64,000 nt of DNA, from positions 1 to 64,000 of the forward strand of contig JANQMC010000179.1 in NCBI GenBank assembly GCA_028280305.1, in the 5' to 3' direction. Source of the stretch: Pelagibius sp. GTDB taxonomy: Bacteria > Pseudomonadota > Alphaproteobacteria > Kiloniellales > Kiloniellaceae. Position 1 is the first letter of the stretch. Each line of letters begins with the position of its first letter. The position numbers and the translations under genes are program-made. The notes beneath the pieces were generated by a model. The model was not told where the DNA came from. It was given only the letters and a program-made list of their open reading frames with translations, and did no database searches. Of the stretch, positions 1-7,833 are shown piece by piece.

Positions 1-1151
1 CCGAAGCCCGTGGCGCCGCGATAGGCGGTAATGCGCCCGTAGTCCGGGATGAACTTGTTCAGCGGATCTTCCGTGGTGATGCGGCACTGCAGGGCGTGGC
101 CGTCGAGGGAAAGCTGATGCTGCGCCGGTACGCCGCTTTCCGGCTCGCCGATACGCGCACCGGCGGAGATGCGGATCTGCGCCTTCACCAGATCGACGCC
201 GGTCACCTCCTCGGTCACCGTATGCTCAACCTGGATACGCGGGTTCACCTCGATGAAGTAGAGCGCGTCGGTCTCCGCATCCATCAGGAACTCGACGGTG
301 CCGGCGCATTCATAGCCGGCGGCCCTGGCGAGGCGCACCGCGGCATCGCAAAGCTCGGCCCGTTTGGCCTCGCTCAGATAAGGCGCGGGCGCACGCTCGA
401 CGATCTTCTGATTGCGCCGCTGCATGGAGCAGTCGCGCTCGAAGAGGTGAATGACATTGCCGTGCTTGTCGCCGAGGATCTGCACCTCGACGTGGCGCGC
501 CTGGCGCACCAGCTTTTCCAGAAAAATCTCGTCATTGCCGAAAGCGGCCTTGGCCTCGCGCCGCCCGGCAGCCACCTGCTCATGCAGTTCGCCGGCGTTT
601 TCGACCACGCGCATGCCGCGCCCACCGCCCCCCCAGGAGGCCTTGGCCATGATCGGATAGCCGACCTGCTCCGCCAGGGCCGCCGCTTCCGCCTCGTCGC
701 GCGGCAGAGCGCCGGTCGCCGGCATCACCGGGATACCCGCCTCCTCGGCCAGGTTGCGCGCCTCGACCTTGCTGCCCAGGCGGCGCATCACATCCGGCTT
801 CGGTCCGATGAAGGTGATGCCGGCCTTGGCGCAGGCCTCGGCAAAGTCGGGGTTCTCCGACAGGAAGCCGTAACCCGGATGGATCGCATCGACCCTGGCG
901 TCATGGGCCACCCGCAGGATGTCGTCGATGTCCAGGTAGGCCGCCACCGGCTCCTTGCCCTTGCCGACCAGAAAGGCCTCGTCGGCCTTGAAGCGGTGCA
1001 GGGCGAAGCGGTCTTCGTGGGAATAGATCGCCACGGTGCGGATGCCCAGTTCACTGGATGCGCGCAGCACGCGGATGGCGATTTCACTGCGGTTGGCGAC
1101 CAGCAGCTTGCGGAAAGGCGGACGTGCGCCGCCGATGCGGGATGGGCTCAC
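1..1151 (-). CDS. pyc: Pyruvate carboxylase, N-terminal biotin carboxylase part (runs off the window)
   Basis: About 383 residues of the ATP- and bicarbonate-dependent biotin carboxylase domain of pyruvate carboxylase, which makes oxaloacetate from pyruvate. The N-terminal KLLVANRSEIAIRV motif, the HPGYGFLSENPDFA segment, the glycine-rich ATP loop KASWGGGGRGMRV, ERDCSMQRRNQKIVE and FIEVNPRIQVEHTVTE are all readable. The stretch EDRFALHRFKADEAF and the TTEDPLNKFIPDYGRI motif favour pyruvate carboxylase over acetyl- or propionyl-CoA carboxylase alpha subunits, but the carboxyltransferase and biotinyl domains lie outside the window. The start is taken as GTG at 1151, preceded by a GGGGGAA ribosome-binding site; no in-frame ATG lies near it. 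It is divergent from the serine hydrolase gene at 1375. Confidence 0.9.
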   Translation of the reverse strand, partial: MSPSRIGGARPPFRKLLVANRSEIAIRVLRASSELGIRTVAIYSHEDRFALHRFKADEAFLVGKGKEPVAAYLDIDDILRVAHDARVDAIHPGYGFLSENPDFAEACAKAGITFIGPKPDVMRRLGSKVEARNLAEEAGIPVMPATGALPRDEAEAAALAEQVGYPIMAKASWGGGGRGMRVVENAGELHEQVAAGRREAKAAFGNDEIFLEKLVRQARHVEVQILGDKHGNVIHLFERDCSMQRRNQKIVERAPAPYLSEAKRAELCDAAVRLARAAGYECAGTVEFLMDAETDALYFIEVNPRIQVEHTVTEEVTGVDLVKAQIRISAGARIGEPESGVPAQHQLSLDGHALQCRITTEDPLNKFIPDYGRITAYRGATGF

Positions 1152-1374
1152 CCTGGTTTCCCCCAGTTGGATTATTGTGGTGCGAGCGCGAGATTGTTGC
1201 GCTGCAGTATAGACCTCAAGCCCACAGAGGCAAAGGGGTCTCGGCAGGACAACGCCGGCGGGAGCGATCTATTCCCGCAAACCACTGGCTGCGACATCAA
1301 GACACTGGCCGCTAGATCACGAAAGCGGCAGTTTAAAGATGGACACTCAAAACGACCCCTCAGAGGATCCAACC

Positions 1375-2487
1375 ATGCGGCGTGCCGTCATCAGGGTCTG
1401 CTTTTTTCTGGGCAGCCTGACCCTGTCGATCCCCGCAGCCGGCGACAGCGCGGCAGAAGACTGGCCGGTTGCGACCCTGACCGAGGCAGGTTTTGCCGGC
1501 GAGACCGGCGAACGGCTCGACGACCTCTACGCGTCAGGCGCGCTGCCAAACCTGCACGCCGTCGTCGTCGCGCGCCGCGGCAAGCTGGCGCTGGAGCGCT
1601 ACTTCGAGGGAGAGGACGAACGCTGGGGCGATCCGCTCGGCCGGGTTGCCTTTGGCCCGCAAACGCTGCACGACCTGCGCTCGGTCTCCAAGAGCGTGGT
1701 CAGCCTGCTCTACGGCATTGCTTTGGCCGAAGGTGAAGTCCCGCCGCCCGACACGCCTCTGGTGGATCTCTTCGACTACCCCGACCTGGCCGCCGACCCG
1801 GCGCGGCGCAAGATCACAGTGAAGCATGCGCTCACCATGACCCTGGGCCTCGCCTGGGATGAGACCCTGCCCTACAGCGATCCCCGTAACAGTGAGATTG
1901 CGATGGAGATGGCCGCAGACCGCTATCGCTTCATCCTGGAGCGCCCCATCGTCGCCGCGCCCGGCACAAAATGGATCTACAGCGGCGGCAGCACCGCGCT
2001 CCTGGCACACCTCGTCTCCCGAGGCAGCGGCAAACCCCTGATCGAATACGCCCGCGAAAAGCTATTCGCACCGCTCGGCATCGGTCAAAGCACCTGGACG
2101 CCGGGCAGCAACGGCGAAGCCGCAGCCGCCTCCGGCCTCCGCCTCACAGCCCGGGATCTCGCCCGCATCGGCCAGATGATCCTGAACAGGGGCCGCTGGG
2201 GCGAAACCCAGTTGGTGCCGGAAGAATGGCTGAAAGACTCCTTCCTCCACCACACCGCCGCTGAGGATGGTCTCTTCTACGGCTACCAGTGGTGGCTGGG
2301 TAAGGGCCGCCGGGACGGCCGCGACTGGATCGCCGGCTTCGGCAACGGCGGCCAGCGCCTGGTCGTCATTCCCGACCTCGACCTCGTCTTGGTGGTCTTC
2401 GCCGGCAGCTACAATCAGCGTGAGGCCTGGAAACTCTCGGTGCGCATCATGAACGACGTGCTGTTTCCCTCGATCAAGGAGCCCTGA
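1375..2487 (+). CDS. Secreted serine hydrolase of the beta-lactamase/esterase (class C-like) family
   Basis: A 370-residue protein with an N-terminal signal peptide (about residues 1-22), so it is probably periplasmic. It carries the SxxK nucleophile motif S103-V-S-K106 in LRSVSKSVVS, the YxN-equivalent Y202-S203-G204, and a glycine-rich third motif G323-N-G-G-Q in place of KTG. This set is typical of the large serine hydrolase group annotated as beta-lactamase-related (esterases, D-aminopeptidases, 6-aminohexanoate-dimer-hydrolase-like enzymes). The substrate cannot be read from the sequence, and antibiotic resistance should not be assumed. I chose ATG 1375 because AGAGGA lies just upstream and the signal peptide begins there; an in-frame ATG at 1339 would add 12 polar residues. 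A strong hairpin follows the stop. Confidence 0.82.
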   Translation: MRRAVIRVCFFLGSLTLSIPAAGDSAAEDWPVATLTEAGFAGETGERLDDLYASGALPNLHAVVVARRGKLALERYFEGEDERWGDPLGRVAFGPQTLHDLRSVSKSVVSLLYGIALAEGEVPPPDTPLVDLFDYPDLAADPARRKITVKHALTMTLGLAWDETLPYSDPRNSEIAMEMAADRYRFILERPIVAAPGTKWIYSGGSTALLAHLVSRGSGKPLIEYAREKLFAPLGIGQSTWTPGSNGEAAAASGLRLTARDLARIGQMILNRGRWGETQLVPEEWLKDSFLHHTAAEDGLFYGYQWWLGKGRRDGRDWIAGFGNGGQRLVVIPDLDLVLVVFAGSYNQREAWKLSVRIMNDVLFPSIKEP

Positions 2488-2493
2488 ACCCGA

Positions 2494-2517
2494 AAAGGCC
2501 CCCGGAAGGGAGCCTTT
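2494..2517. terminator. Hairpin terminator between the serine hydrolase gene and tRNA-Gly
   Basis: AAAGGCCCCC and GGGAGCCTTT pair over ten positions with one mismatch around a GGAA loop. The stem is A-rich at its foot on one side and T-rich on the other, so it could stop transcription from both directions: the hydrolase gene on plus and the tRNA on minus. Confidence 0.6.
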
Positions 2518-2523
2518 AAGCGT

Positions 2524-2597
2524 TGGAGCGGGTAGCGAGAATCGAACTCGCGCGTTCAGCTTGGGAAGCTGACAGGCTACCATTACATCATACCCGC
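2524..2597 (-). tRNA. tRNA-Gly (anticodon CCC)
   Basis: On the minus strand the sequence begins GCGGGTATGATGTAATGG and folds into a full cloverleaf. The acceptor stem GCGGGTA pairs with TACCCGC, the anticodon arm is TCAGC-TTCCCAA-GCTGA, and the T arm contains GTTCGATTC. The seven-base loop TTCCCAA places CCC at positions 34-36. An encoded CCA tail is present. The gene stands alone, with a promoter-like element upstream at 2644-2672 and a shared terminator hairpin downstream. Confidence 0.93.
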
Positions 2598-2643
2598 CCG
2601 GGGGCCGAAAACAGGTCTGAAGAGAAGCCTGTTTGCAGGGGGA

Positions 2644-2672
2644 AAGTTAGGATTTCCAGGCCGTCAAGGCAA
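2644..2672 (-). promoter_or_regulatory. Candidate sigma-70 promoter of tRNA-Gly
   Basis: Read on the minus strand: TTGCCT, 17 bases, TAACTT, ending 47 bases before the tRNA. A 7-bp inverted repeat AAACAGG/CCTGTTT lies between it and the tRNA (about 2613-2638). The -10 box is a weak match, so the call is tentative. Confidence 0.35.
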
Positions 2673-2753
2673 GCCATCATAAAGCGCAAGAATCGGATGT
2701 AACGTCGGTTGCTCCCCAGGCTATCAAGAGAGCCTGCAAGGAGGAGCAATGCC

Positions 2754-3743
2754 ATGGCCGATAGCGGCATTCTGAACGTCGAGGACTCTTTGGATGAAGC
2801 CCGCTGGGCCGCCGTCCTGCGGCGCGACCATGCCATGGACGGGCGTTTCGTCTATGCCGTGAAGACCACCGGCATCTATTGCCGGCCGAGCTGCCCCTCC
2901 GGCCCGGCGAAACGCGAGAACGTCCGCTTCTTCCTGAACAACGCGGCGGCGGAGGCGGCGGGCTTTCGCACCTGTAAGCGCTGCCGGCCCGATGGCGTCG
3001 TGGTAGCGGACAAAGCGAGGAACGATGTGAAGAAACGCATAGCGGCACTGGACTGGCGGCGCATCGACGCGGAACTGGACGAGTATGGCGTCGGGCAGCT
3101 GGGCCCGCTGCTGTCGCCTGTCGAATGCTCGGATCTGGCGGCGCTCTATGGCCGGGACGAGCCGTTCCGCAGCCGGGTGGTCATGCAGCGTCACGGCTTC
3201 GGCAGCGGCGAGTACAAATACTTCGACTATCCCCTGCCGGACCTGATCGGCGAGCTGCGCAGTGCCGTCTATCCCGAGGCGGCGCGGACCGCCAACCGCT
3301 GGCGCCGGATGCTGGGGCAGGAGGCGGTTTTCCCCGACAGCCACAAGGCCTACCTGAAACGCTGTCACGCCGCAGGCCAGCGGCGGCCGACGCCGCTGCT
3401 GCTGCGCTACGGCCCCGGCGACTACAACTGTTTGCATCAGGATCTCTACGGGCCCGAAGTGCTGCCGCTGCAGATGGTGATCCTGCTCAGCGAGCCCGGC
3501 CCAAAATCCAGGGGCGGGGATTTCGAGGGCGGCGAGTTCGTGCTCACCGAACAGCGCCCGCGCATGCAGTCCCGCGCCGAGGTGGTGCCCCTGCGCCGGG
3601 GCGAGGCCGCCCTCTTTGCCGTCAACGAGCGTCCGCGCCAGGGCGCCAAAGGCTTTCACCGGGTGAAGCTGCGCCACGGGGTCAGCCGCATCCGCGCCGG
3701 CCGGCGCTTCACCGCCGGCATCATCTTCCACGGCGCACAGTAG
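2754..3743 (+). CDS. Ada-type Zn/methyl-acceptor domain fused to a 2-oxoglutarate/Fe(II) oxygenase domain
   Basis: A 329-residue two-domain protein. Residues about 10-85 are an Ada N-terminal domain with four zinc cysteines C43, C47, C74 and C77 (IYCRPSCPSG...FRTCKRCRPD). Their spacing equals that of E. coli Ada C38/C42/C69/C72, so C43 matches the phosphotriester methyl acceptor. Residues about 95-329 resemble the COG3826/Oxygenase-NA family of 2OG-Fe(II) enzymes. The presumed iron ligands are H228-Q-D230 and H302 (FHRVKLRHG), followed by an RxRRFT segment that could supply the 2OG-binding arginine. The AraC-type HTH and O6-methylguanine transferase parts of classical Ada are absent. A role in alkylation damage sensing or oxidative demethylation is inference. 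The start ATG 2754 sits 8 bases after AAGGAGGA. Confidence 0.82.
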   Translation: MADSGILNVEDSLDEARWAAVLRRDHAMDGRFVYAVKTTGIYCRPSCPSGPAKRENVRFFLNNAAAEAAGFRTCKRCRPDGVVVADKARNDVKKRIAALDWRRIDAELDEYGVGQLGPLLSPVECSDLAALYGRDEPFRSRVVMQRHGFGSGEYKYFDYPLPDLIGELRSAVYPEAARTANRWRRMLGQEAVFPDSHKAYLKRCHAAGQRRPTPLLLRYGPGDYNCLHQDLYGPEVLPLQMVILLSEPGPKSRGGDFEGGEFVLTEQRPRMQSRAEVVPLRRGEAALFAVNERPRQGAKGFHRVKLRHGVSRIRAGRRFTAGIIFHGAQ

Positions 3744-3786
3744 AGGCGGCGCACTTAAGAAACCACGCGCTCTCGATCCGCACACT

Positions 3787-3800
3787 TTGACTTGGGTCAT
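3787..3800. promoter_or_regulatory. Weak FNR/FixK-type palindrome upstream of cytochrome c
   Basis: TTGACTTGGGTCAT matches nine of ten fixed positions of the relaxed anaerobox TTGAY-N4-RTCAA. It lies 62 bases upstream of the cytochrome c start at 3863. It departs from the strict TTGAT-N4-ATCAA box at three positions, so it is only a candidate. Confidence 0.3.
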
Positions 3801-3862
3801 GGAGATGTATTGCCGCAAAGACAAACATGGACCGACTGCAATGCTTCGAGGAAAGCCCGGCC

Positions 3863-4429
3863 ATGTCTGCTTCTTCATCCAAAGGCATCACCCTCTACAT
3901 CTTGCTGGCCCTGCTCGCCGCACCCTTCGCTGCCGCGGCGCAAAGCGGCAGCGATGCCCTGCAGCCGCGCCCGGGCCTGGACCCCTGGGCGGTGGAGATC
4001 GAGGAACTGCCGGCCTGGGACCTGCAGCAAAGTCCGCCACCCTTGGAAGCGCGCGCCCGGCGCCACCTGGAATTCATCCAGGCCGGCGTGCCGCTGGAAT
4101 ACCGCAGCCGCCGCAACCCCTTTCCAAACACCCTGGGCACCATCGAAGAGGGCGCGCGTCTCTACGGCGCCAACTGCGCCGCCTGCCACGGGCAGGACGG
4201 CCGCGGCAACGGCGACGCCGGGCTCGACCTGCTGCCCTCGCCGGCGTTGCTGGCGAGCCTGATGGACAAGCAGGGCGCCATCGACGAATACCTGTTGTGG
4301 TCAGTTGCCGAGGGCGGCGAGCCCTTCGCCACCGCCATGCCCGCCTACCGGGACCGCCTGCGCGAAGCCGACATCTGGCGCATCGTCACCTACATGCGCG
4401 CCGGCTTTCCGGATGAAAACGGCGGCTGA
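3863..4429 (+). CDS. Periplasmic mono-haem class I cytochrome c
   Basis: A 188-residue protein with an N-terminal signal or anchor segment (about residues 9-26) and one haem-attachment motif C105-A-A-C-H109. M159 in ATAMPAYRDRL is the likely distal haem ligand. The roughly 75 residues between signal peptide and haem domain (WDLQQSPPPLEARARRHLE and so on) are longer than in small soluble cytochromes c. A role in periplasmic electron transfer is clear, but the partner oxidase or reductase is not encoded nearby. The start ATG 3863 has GAGGAAA eight bases upstream. An FNR-type half-perfect palindrome lies before it. Confidence 0.85.
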   Translation: MSASSSKGITLYILLALLAAPFAAAAQSGSDALQPRPGLDPWAVEIEELPAWDLQQSPPPLEARARRHLEFIQAGVPLEYRSRRNPFPNTLGTIEEGARLYGANCAACHGQDGRGNGDAGLDLLPSPALLASLMDKQGAIDEYLLWSVAEGGEPFATAMPAYRDRLREADIWRIVTYMRAGFPDENGG

Positions 4430-4496
4430 CGACGGCACGGCCCCTGGCCCTGACAGCGACCGGGCACCGGCCGGGCGTAACCCTTCACGGAATGGC

Positions 4497-4697
4497 GTCA
4501 TCCAATAAAAGCCCTGTGATCAAGAACCCCTGACGGATGACAGGGCCGGGGCGCCCCTGTAGGCTGCCCCTTCTAAGCTAATGGGCTAGAGCTTGCGGTC
4601 TTTGACCCGGCCCGAGGTCCATAGCGGGGGCAGCCGAACGGCCCTTTATCAGCCATATCGGATGCTTTTACCTGTCGAGAACCGGGAGACGACAACC
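4497..4697 (+). promoter_or_regulatory. Highly structured leader upstream of the ynjBCD operon (riboswitch-like candidate)
   Basis: Part of the 268-base gap between the cytochrome c gene and ynjB, with several perfect inverted repeats. GTCATCC (4497-4503) pairs with GGATGAC (4535-4541). GCCCTGT (4511-4517) pairs with ACAGGGC (4540-4546), which gives an A-B-A'-B' order with a 2-base overlap, as in a pseudoknot. ACAGGG (4540-4545) can instead pair with CCCTGT (4555-4560). Downstream, GGCTGCCCC (4562-4570) pairs with GGGGCAGCC (4627-4635) and encloses two small hairpins, AAGCT/AGCTT and GGTC-TTT-GACC, a possible three-way junction. I do not recognise TPP, cobalamin or SAM riboswitch consensus motifs in it. 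Whether it is transcribed and regulatory is inference. Confidence 0.4.
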
Positions 4698-5939
4698 ATG
4701 CGCCGCCGTATCGCGCTTCTGCCTCTGCTGGCCGCCTGCCTGACCGCCTTTGCAACCGGCGCCTTGGGCCTGGGCGCCGCCCAGGACGCCCAAGCCGCCG
4801 AGGAGCGGCCCTGGAGCGAAATCACCGATGCCGCCAAGGGCCAGACGGTTTATTGGAACGCCTGGGGCGGCGACGAGCGCATCAACGCCTATATCGCCTG
4901 GGTCGGCGAGCGGGTCTGGGACGATTACGGCATCATGGTCCGCCATGTGAAGCTGGCCGACACCGCCGACGCCGTTTCGCGGGTGCTGGCGGAGCGCGCC
5001 GCCGACAAGACCGAAGGCGGCTCCATCGACCTGATCTGGGTGAACGGCGAGAACTTCGCCACCATGAAGGAAAACGACCTGCTCTACGGCCCCTTCACCC
5101 AGGCGCTGCCGAACTTCCAGCTCGTTGATTTCGAGGACAAGCCCTCCACCCTGGTCGACTTCACCGTCCCGACCGACGGCCTGGAGGCGCCCTGGGGCAT
5201 GGCCAAGCTGAACTTCATCTATGATTCCGCAAGGGTCGGGGAAACCCCGGGCTCGATCCCCGCCCTGCTCGACTGGGCCAAGGCCAATCCGGGGCGCTTC
5301 AGCTATCCGACGCCGCCGGACTTTTTCGGCACCACCTTCCTGAAGCAGGTGCTGATCGAACTGGCGCCCGATCCGGCCTTTCTGCAGCAGCCGGTGGAAA
5401 GCGATTCCCAGGTCGAGCAGGTCGCCCGCCCACTCTGGGAATTCCTCGATGCGCTGCATCCCCATCTCTGGCGCGGCGGCGAGGTCTTCCCGGCCAGCGG
5501 CCCGGCCCAGCGCCAGTTGCTGGACGACGGCGAGCTGGACATCGCCATTTCCTTCTATCCCTCCGAGGCCTCCTCGGCGATCGCCAACGGCCTGCTGCCG
5601 GAAACCGCCCGCACCTTCGTGCTGGACGGCGGCACCATCGGCAACACCCACTTCGTCGCCGTGCCCTTCAATGCCAGCGCCGCCGAGGGCGCCATGGTGG
5701 TGGCCAACTTCCTGATGGGGGCCGAGGCCCAGGCCCGTAAGCAGAACCCGGAGATCTGGGGCGACGACACGGTGCTGGCCATGGCCAAGCTGGACGATGC
5801 CGGGCGCAAGCTTTTCGAAGACCTGCCGATCGGCGTGGCCACCCTGGCGCCCGAGGACCTGGGCCCGACGCTGCTGGAGCCCCATCCCTCCTGGATGGTG
5901 CGCATCGAAGCCGAGTGGCAGCGCCGCTACGCCCGCTAG
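4698..5939 (+). CDS. ynjB: YnjB-type ABC transporter substrate-binding protein
   Basis: A 413-residue periplasmic binding protein. The signal peptide spans about residues 1-36 (MRRRIALLPLLAACLTAF, ending in QAAEE). The mature protein starts with the family-typical block WSEITDAAKGQTVYWNAWGG and contains DLIWVNGENFATMKEN and the LNFIYDSARV segment. Together with the fused permease (ynjC) and ATPase (ynjD) downstream it matches the YnjBCD importer, a relative of iron/thiamine-type (class F) systems. The ligand has not been established as far as I know, and I infer none. The start ATG 4698 is preceded by GGGAGACGACAACC. The gene is first in its operon and has the structured leader described separately. 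Confidence 0.85.
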   Translation: MRRRIALLPLLAACLTAFATGALGLGAAQDAQAAEERPWSEITDAAKGQTVYWNAWGGDERINAYIAWVGERVWDDYGIMVRHVKLADTADAVSRVLAERAADKTEGGSIDLIWVNGENFATMKENDLLYGPFTQALPNFQLVDFEDKPSTLVDFTVPTDGLEAPWGMAKLNFIYDSARVGETPGSIPALLDWAKANPGRFSYPTPPDFFGTTFLKQVLIELAPDPAFLQQPVESDSQVEQVARPLWEFLDALHPHLWRGGEVFPASGPAQRQLLDDGELDIAISFYPSEASSAIANGLLPETARTFVLDGGTIGNTHFVAVPFNASAAEGAMVVANFLMGAEAQARKQNPEIWGDDTVLAMAKLDDAGRKLFEDLPIGVATLAPEDLGPTLLEPHPSWMVRIEAEWQRRYAR

Positions 5940-5997
5940 GCGCTGTCGGCAAGTCGCAGGCCAAGGCGGCGAACGGCTTTATGGGTTGCAGGATACC

Positions 5998-6101
5998 CCT
6001 TACCCCGACCCTCTCCCACAAGGGGAGAGGGAGTCCCACTGGTGTGCTCCCTGACTCCCTTACTGCTCCCTCTCCCTTGACGGGGGAGAGCCGGGGTGAG
6101 G
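5998..6101. repeat. Palindromic intergenic repeat between ynjB and ynjC
   Basis: Two imperfect copies of a 36-base unit face each other at 5998-6033 and 6066-6101. The unit reads CCTYACCCCGRCYCTC, then a short hairpin, then [13 protein letters not shown]. Each copy contains its own small stem (CCCTCTCCC with GGGAGAGGG), so the whole can form either two hairpins or one long one. The sequence looks like the CTCACCCC...CTCTCCC palindromes dispersed in many proteobacterial genomes. It splits the ynjB-ynjC junction and may attenuate or stabilise the operon message. Confidence 0.75.
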
Positions 6102-6135
6102 GTGAAACCATCCTCAGCAACATGAAGCCGACCCC

Positions 6136-7833
6136 ATGAACCGCCGCGATCTGCTGGGCTATCTGCCGGGTCTGACACTGCTGCTGTTCCTGGCGCCGGT
6201 CGCTGCCGGGCTGATCGGCACTTGGCTGCCCGCCTTCGGGTACTTCCCGGCGCTGGGCGGCGAGGGCTTTGCGCTGACCCCCTGGGTGATGCTGTTCGAC
6301 CACCCGGGCCTCGGCGAGTCCCTGCGGCTCACCCTCGTCTCCGGCCTGTTGGCGACGCTGGTTTCCTTCGCGCTGACGGTGTTTTTCCTCGCCGCCTGTC
6401 ACGGCAGCCGCTTCGTCCTCGCGGTCCGCGGCCTGATGGCGCCGCTGCTGGCGGTGCCCCATGCCGCAATGGCCCTGGGTCTCGCCTTCCTCATCGCCCC
6501 CAGCGGCTGGCTGGTGCGGCTGGCTTCCCCCTGGGCGACCGGCTGGGACCTGCCGCCGGACGTCGCGACGCTGCAGGACCCCAACGCCCTGGCGCTGACC
6601 CTGGGTCTGATCATGAAGGAACTGCCGTTCCTGTTGCTGATGACCCTGGCGGCGCTGGAGCACAGCCGCGCGGACGAGCGCCTCGCCATCGCGCGGTCCC
6701 TCGGCTACGGACCGGTCATGGCCTGGCTGAAGACCGTGCTGCCGGCGATCTACCGCCAGATCCGTCTGCCGATTTACGCCGTGCTTGCCTATTCGCTGTC
6801 GGTGGTCGACATGGCCCTCATCCTGGCACCGCTTTCGCCGCCGCCGCTGGCGGTGCAGGTCTTCCGCTGGTTCAATGATCCCGATCTCACCATGCGTTTC
6901 GTCGCCGCCGCCGGCGCCGTGCTGCAGTTGCTGGTGGTGGTCGGCGCCATCGGCCTCTGGCGCTGCGCCGAAATCCTTGCCGCCCGGCTCGGCCGCATCT
7001 GGATCGCCGGGGGCCGGCGCGGCGGCAAGGGGCGGGTCCTGCGGGTCCTGGTCACCGCCGTGATCCAGGTTTTGGTGGCCTTGGCCGCCGCCGGGCTGCT
7101 GGCCATGGCGATCTGGTCCGTGACGCGGCGCTGGCGCTATCCCGACGCCCTGCCCTCGGCCCTGACCACCGATGTCTGGGCACGCCAGGGCCACGATCTG
7201 ATCTGGACCACCGGCACCACCCTGATCAGCGGCCTCGCCGCCGCCTTTATCGCCCTCGCCCTGGTGCTCGGCTGTCTGGAAAACGAACAGCGCCGCGGCC
7301 TGTCGATCTCCACCAGGGCCCTCTGGCTGCTTTATGCGCCGCTGCTGGTGCCCCAGGTCGCTTTCCTCTTCGGCAGCCAGGTGCTTTCCATCCAGATCGG
7401 CATAGATGGAACCTGGATTGCCCTGGTCTGGAGTCATCTCCTCTTCGTGCTGCCCTATGTCTTTCTTTCCCTCGCCGACCCCTACCGCGCCCTCGACGAA
7501 CGCTACAGCCGCACGGCGCTCTGCCTGGGGGCCAGCCCGAACCGTATCTTCTGGCGCGTGAAGCTGCCCATGCTGCTGCGTCCGATCCTCTTCGCCACCG
7601 CTGTCGGTTTCGCCGTCAGCGTGACACAATACCTGCCGACCCTGTTTGCCGGGGCCGGCCGCTTCGTCACCTTGACGACCGAGGCCGTCAGCCTTTCCGC
7701 CGGAGGAGACCGCCGCGTCATGGGTGTCTTCGCCTTTCTGCAGGCAGCCCTGCCGCTTGCCGCCTTCGCCGCCGCCCTGGCGTTGCCCAGGCGGCTGGCG
7801 CGCAGCCGCGTGTTGCGGGAACAGCGCGCATGA
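6136..7833 (+). CDS. ynjC: YnjC-type fused ABC transporter permease
   Basis: A 565-residue inner-membrane protein with about twelve hydrophobic segments in two homologous halves, each a binding-protein-dependent permease domain. The EAA-loop-like segments are DERLAIARSLGYGPVMAWLKTVLP in the first half and LDERYSRTALCLGASPNRIFWRVKLP in the second. This two-in-one layout is the YnjC/ThiP style rather than separate permeases. The start ATG 6136 begins MNRRDLLGYLPG, after the palindromic repeat. The stop overlaps the start of ynjD by four bases (ATGA), which indicates translational coupling. Confidence 0.87.
   Translation: MNRRDLLGYLPGLTLLLFLAPVAAGLIGTWLPAFGYFPALGGEGFALTPWVMLFDHPGLGESLRLTLVSGLLATLVSFALTVFFLAACHGSRFVLAVRGLMAPLLAVPHAAMALGLAFLIAPSGWLVRLASPWATGWDLPPDVATLQDPNALALTLGLIMKELPFLLLMTLAALEHSRADERLAIARSLGYGPVMAWLKTVLPAIYRQIRLPIYAVLAYSLSVVDMALILAPLSPPPLAVQVFRWFNDPDLTMRFVAAAGAVLQLLVVVGAIGLWRCAEILAARLGRIWIAGGRRGGKGRVLRVLVTAVIQVLVALAAAGLLAMAIWSVTRRWRYPDALPSALTTDVWARQGHDLIWTTGTTLISGLAAAFIALALVLGCLENEQRRGLSISTRALWLLYAPLLVPQVAFLFGSQVLSIQIGIDGTWIALVWSHLLFVLPYVFLSLADPYRALDERYSRTALCLGASPNRIFWRVKLPMLLRPILFATAVGFAVSVTQYLPTLFAGAGRFVTLTTEAVSLSAGGDRRVMGVFAFLQAALPLAAFAAALALPRRLARSRVLREQRA

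Noticed and set aside
96..1736. 546-residue plus-strand open frame
   Set aside because: It lies antisense to pyruvate carboxylase and then out of frame across the serine hydrolase; the composition is that of a GC-rich shadow frame.
1375..2487. Antibiotic-resistance beta-lactamase
   Set aside because: The third motif and overall pattern fit the broad serine hydrolase/esterase group; resistance cannot be inferred.
4430..4697. TPP riboswitch upstream of ynjB
   Set aside because: The CTGAGA and GGATAATGC-type conserved segments of the TPP aptamer are not found, although the region is structured.
5668..7629. 653-residue minus-strand open frame across ynjB-ynjC
   Set aside because: Rich in Gln, Gly, Arg and His with no domain; it is the antisense of two clear transporter genes.
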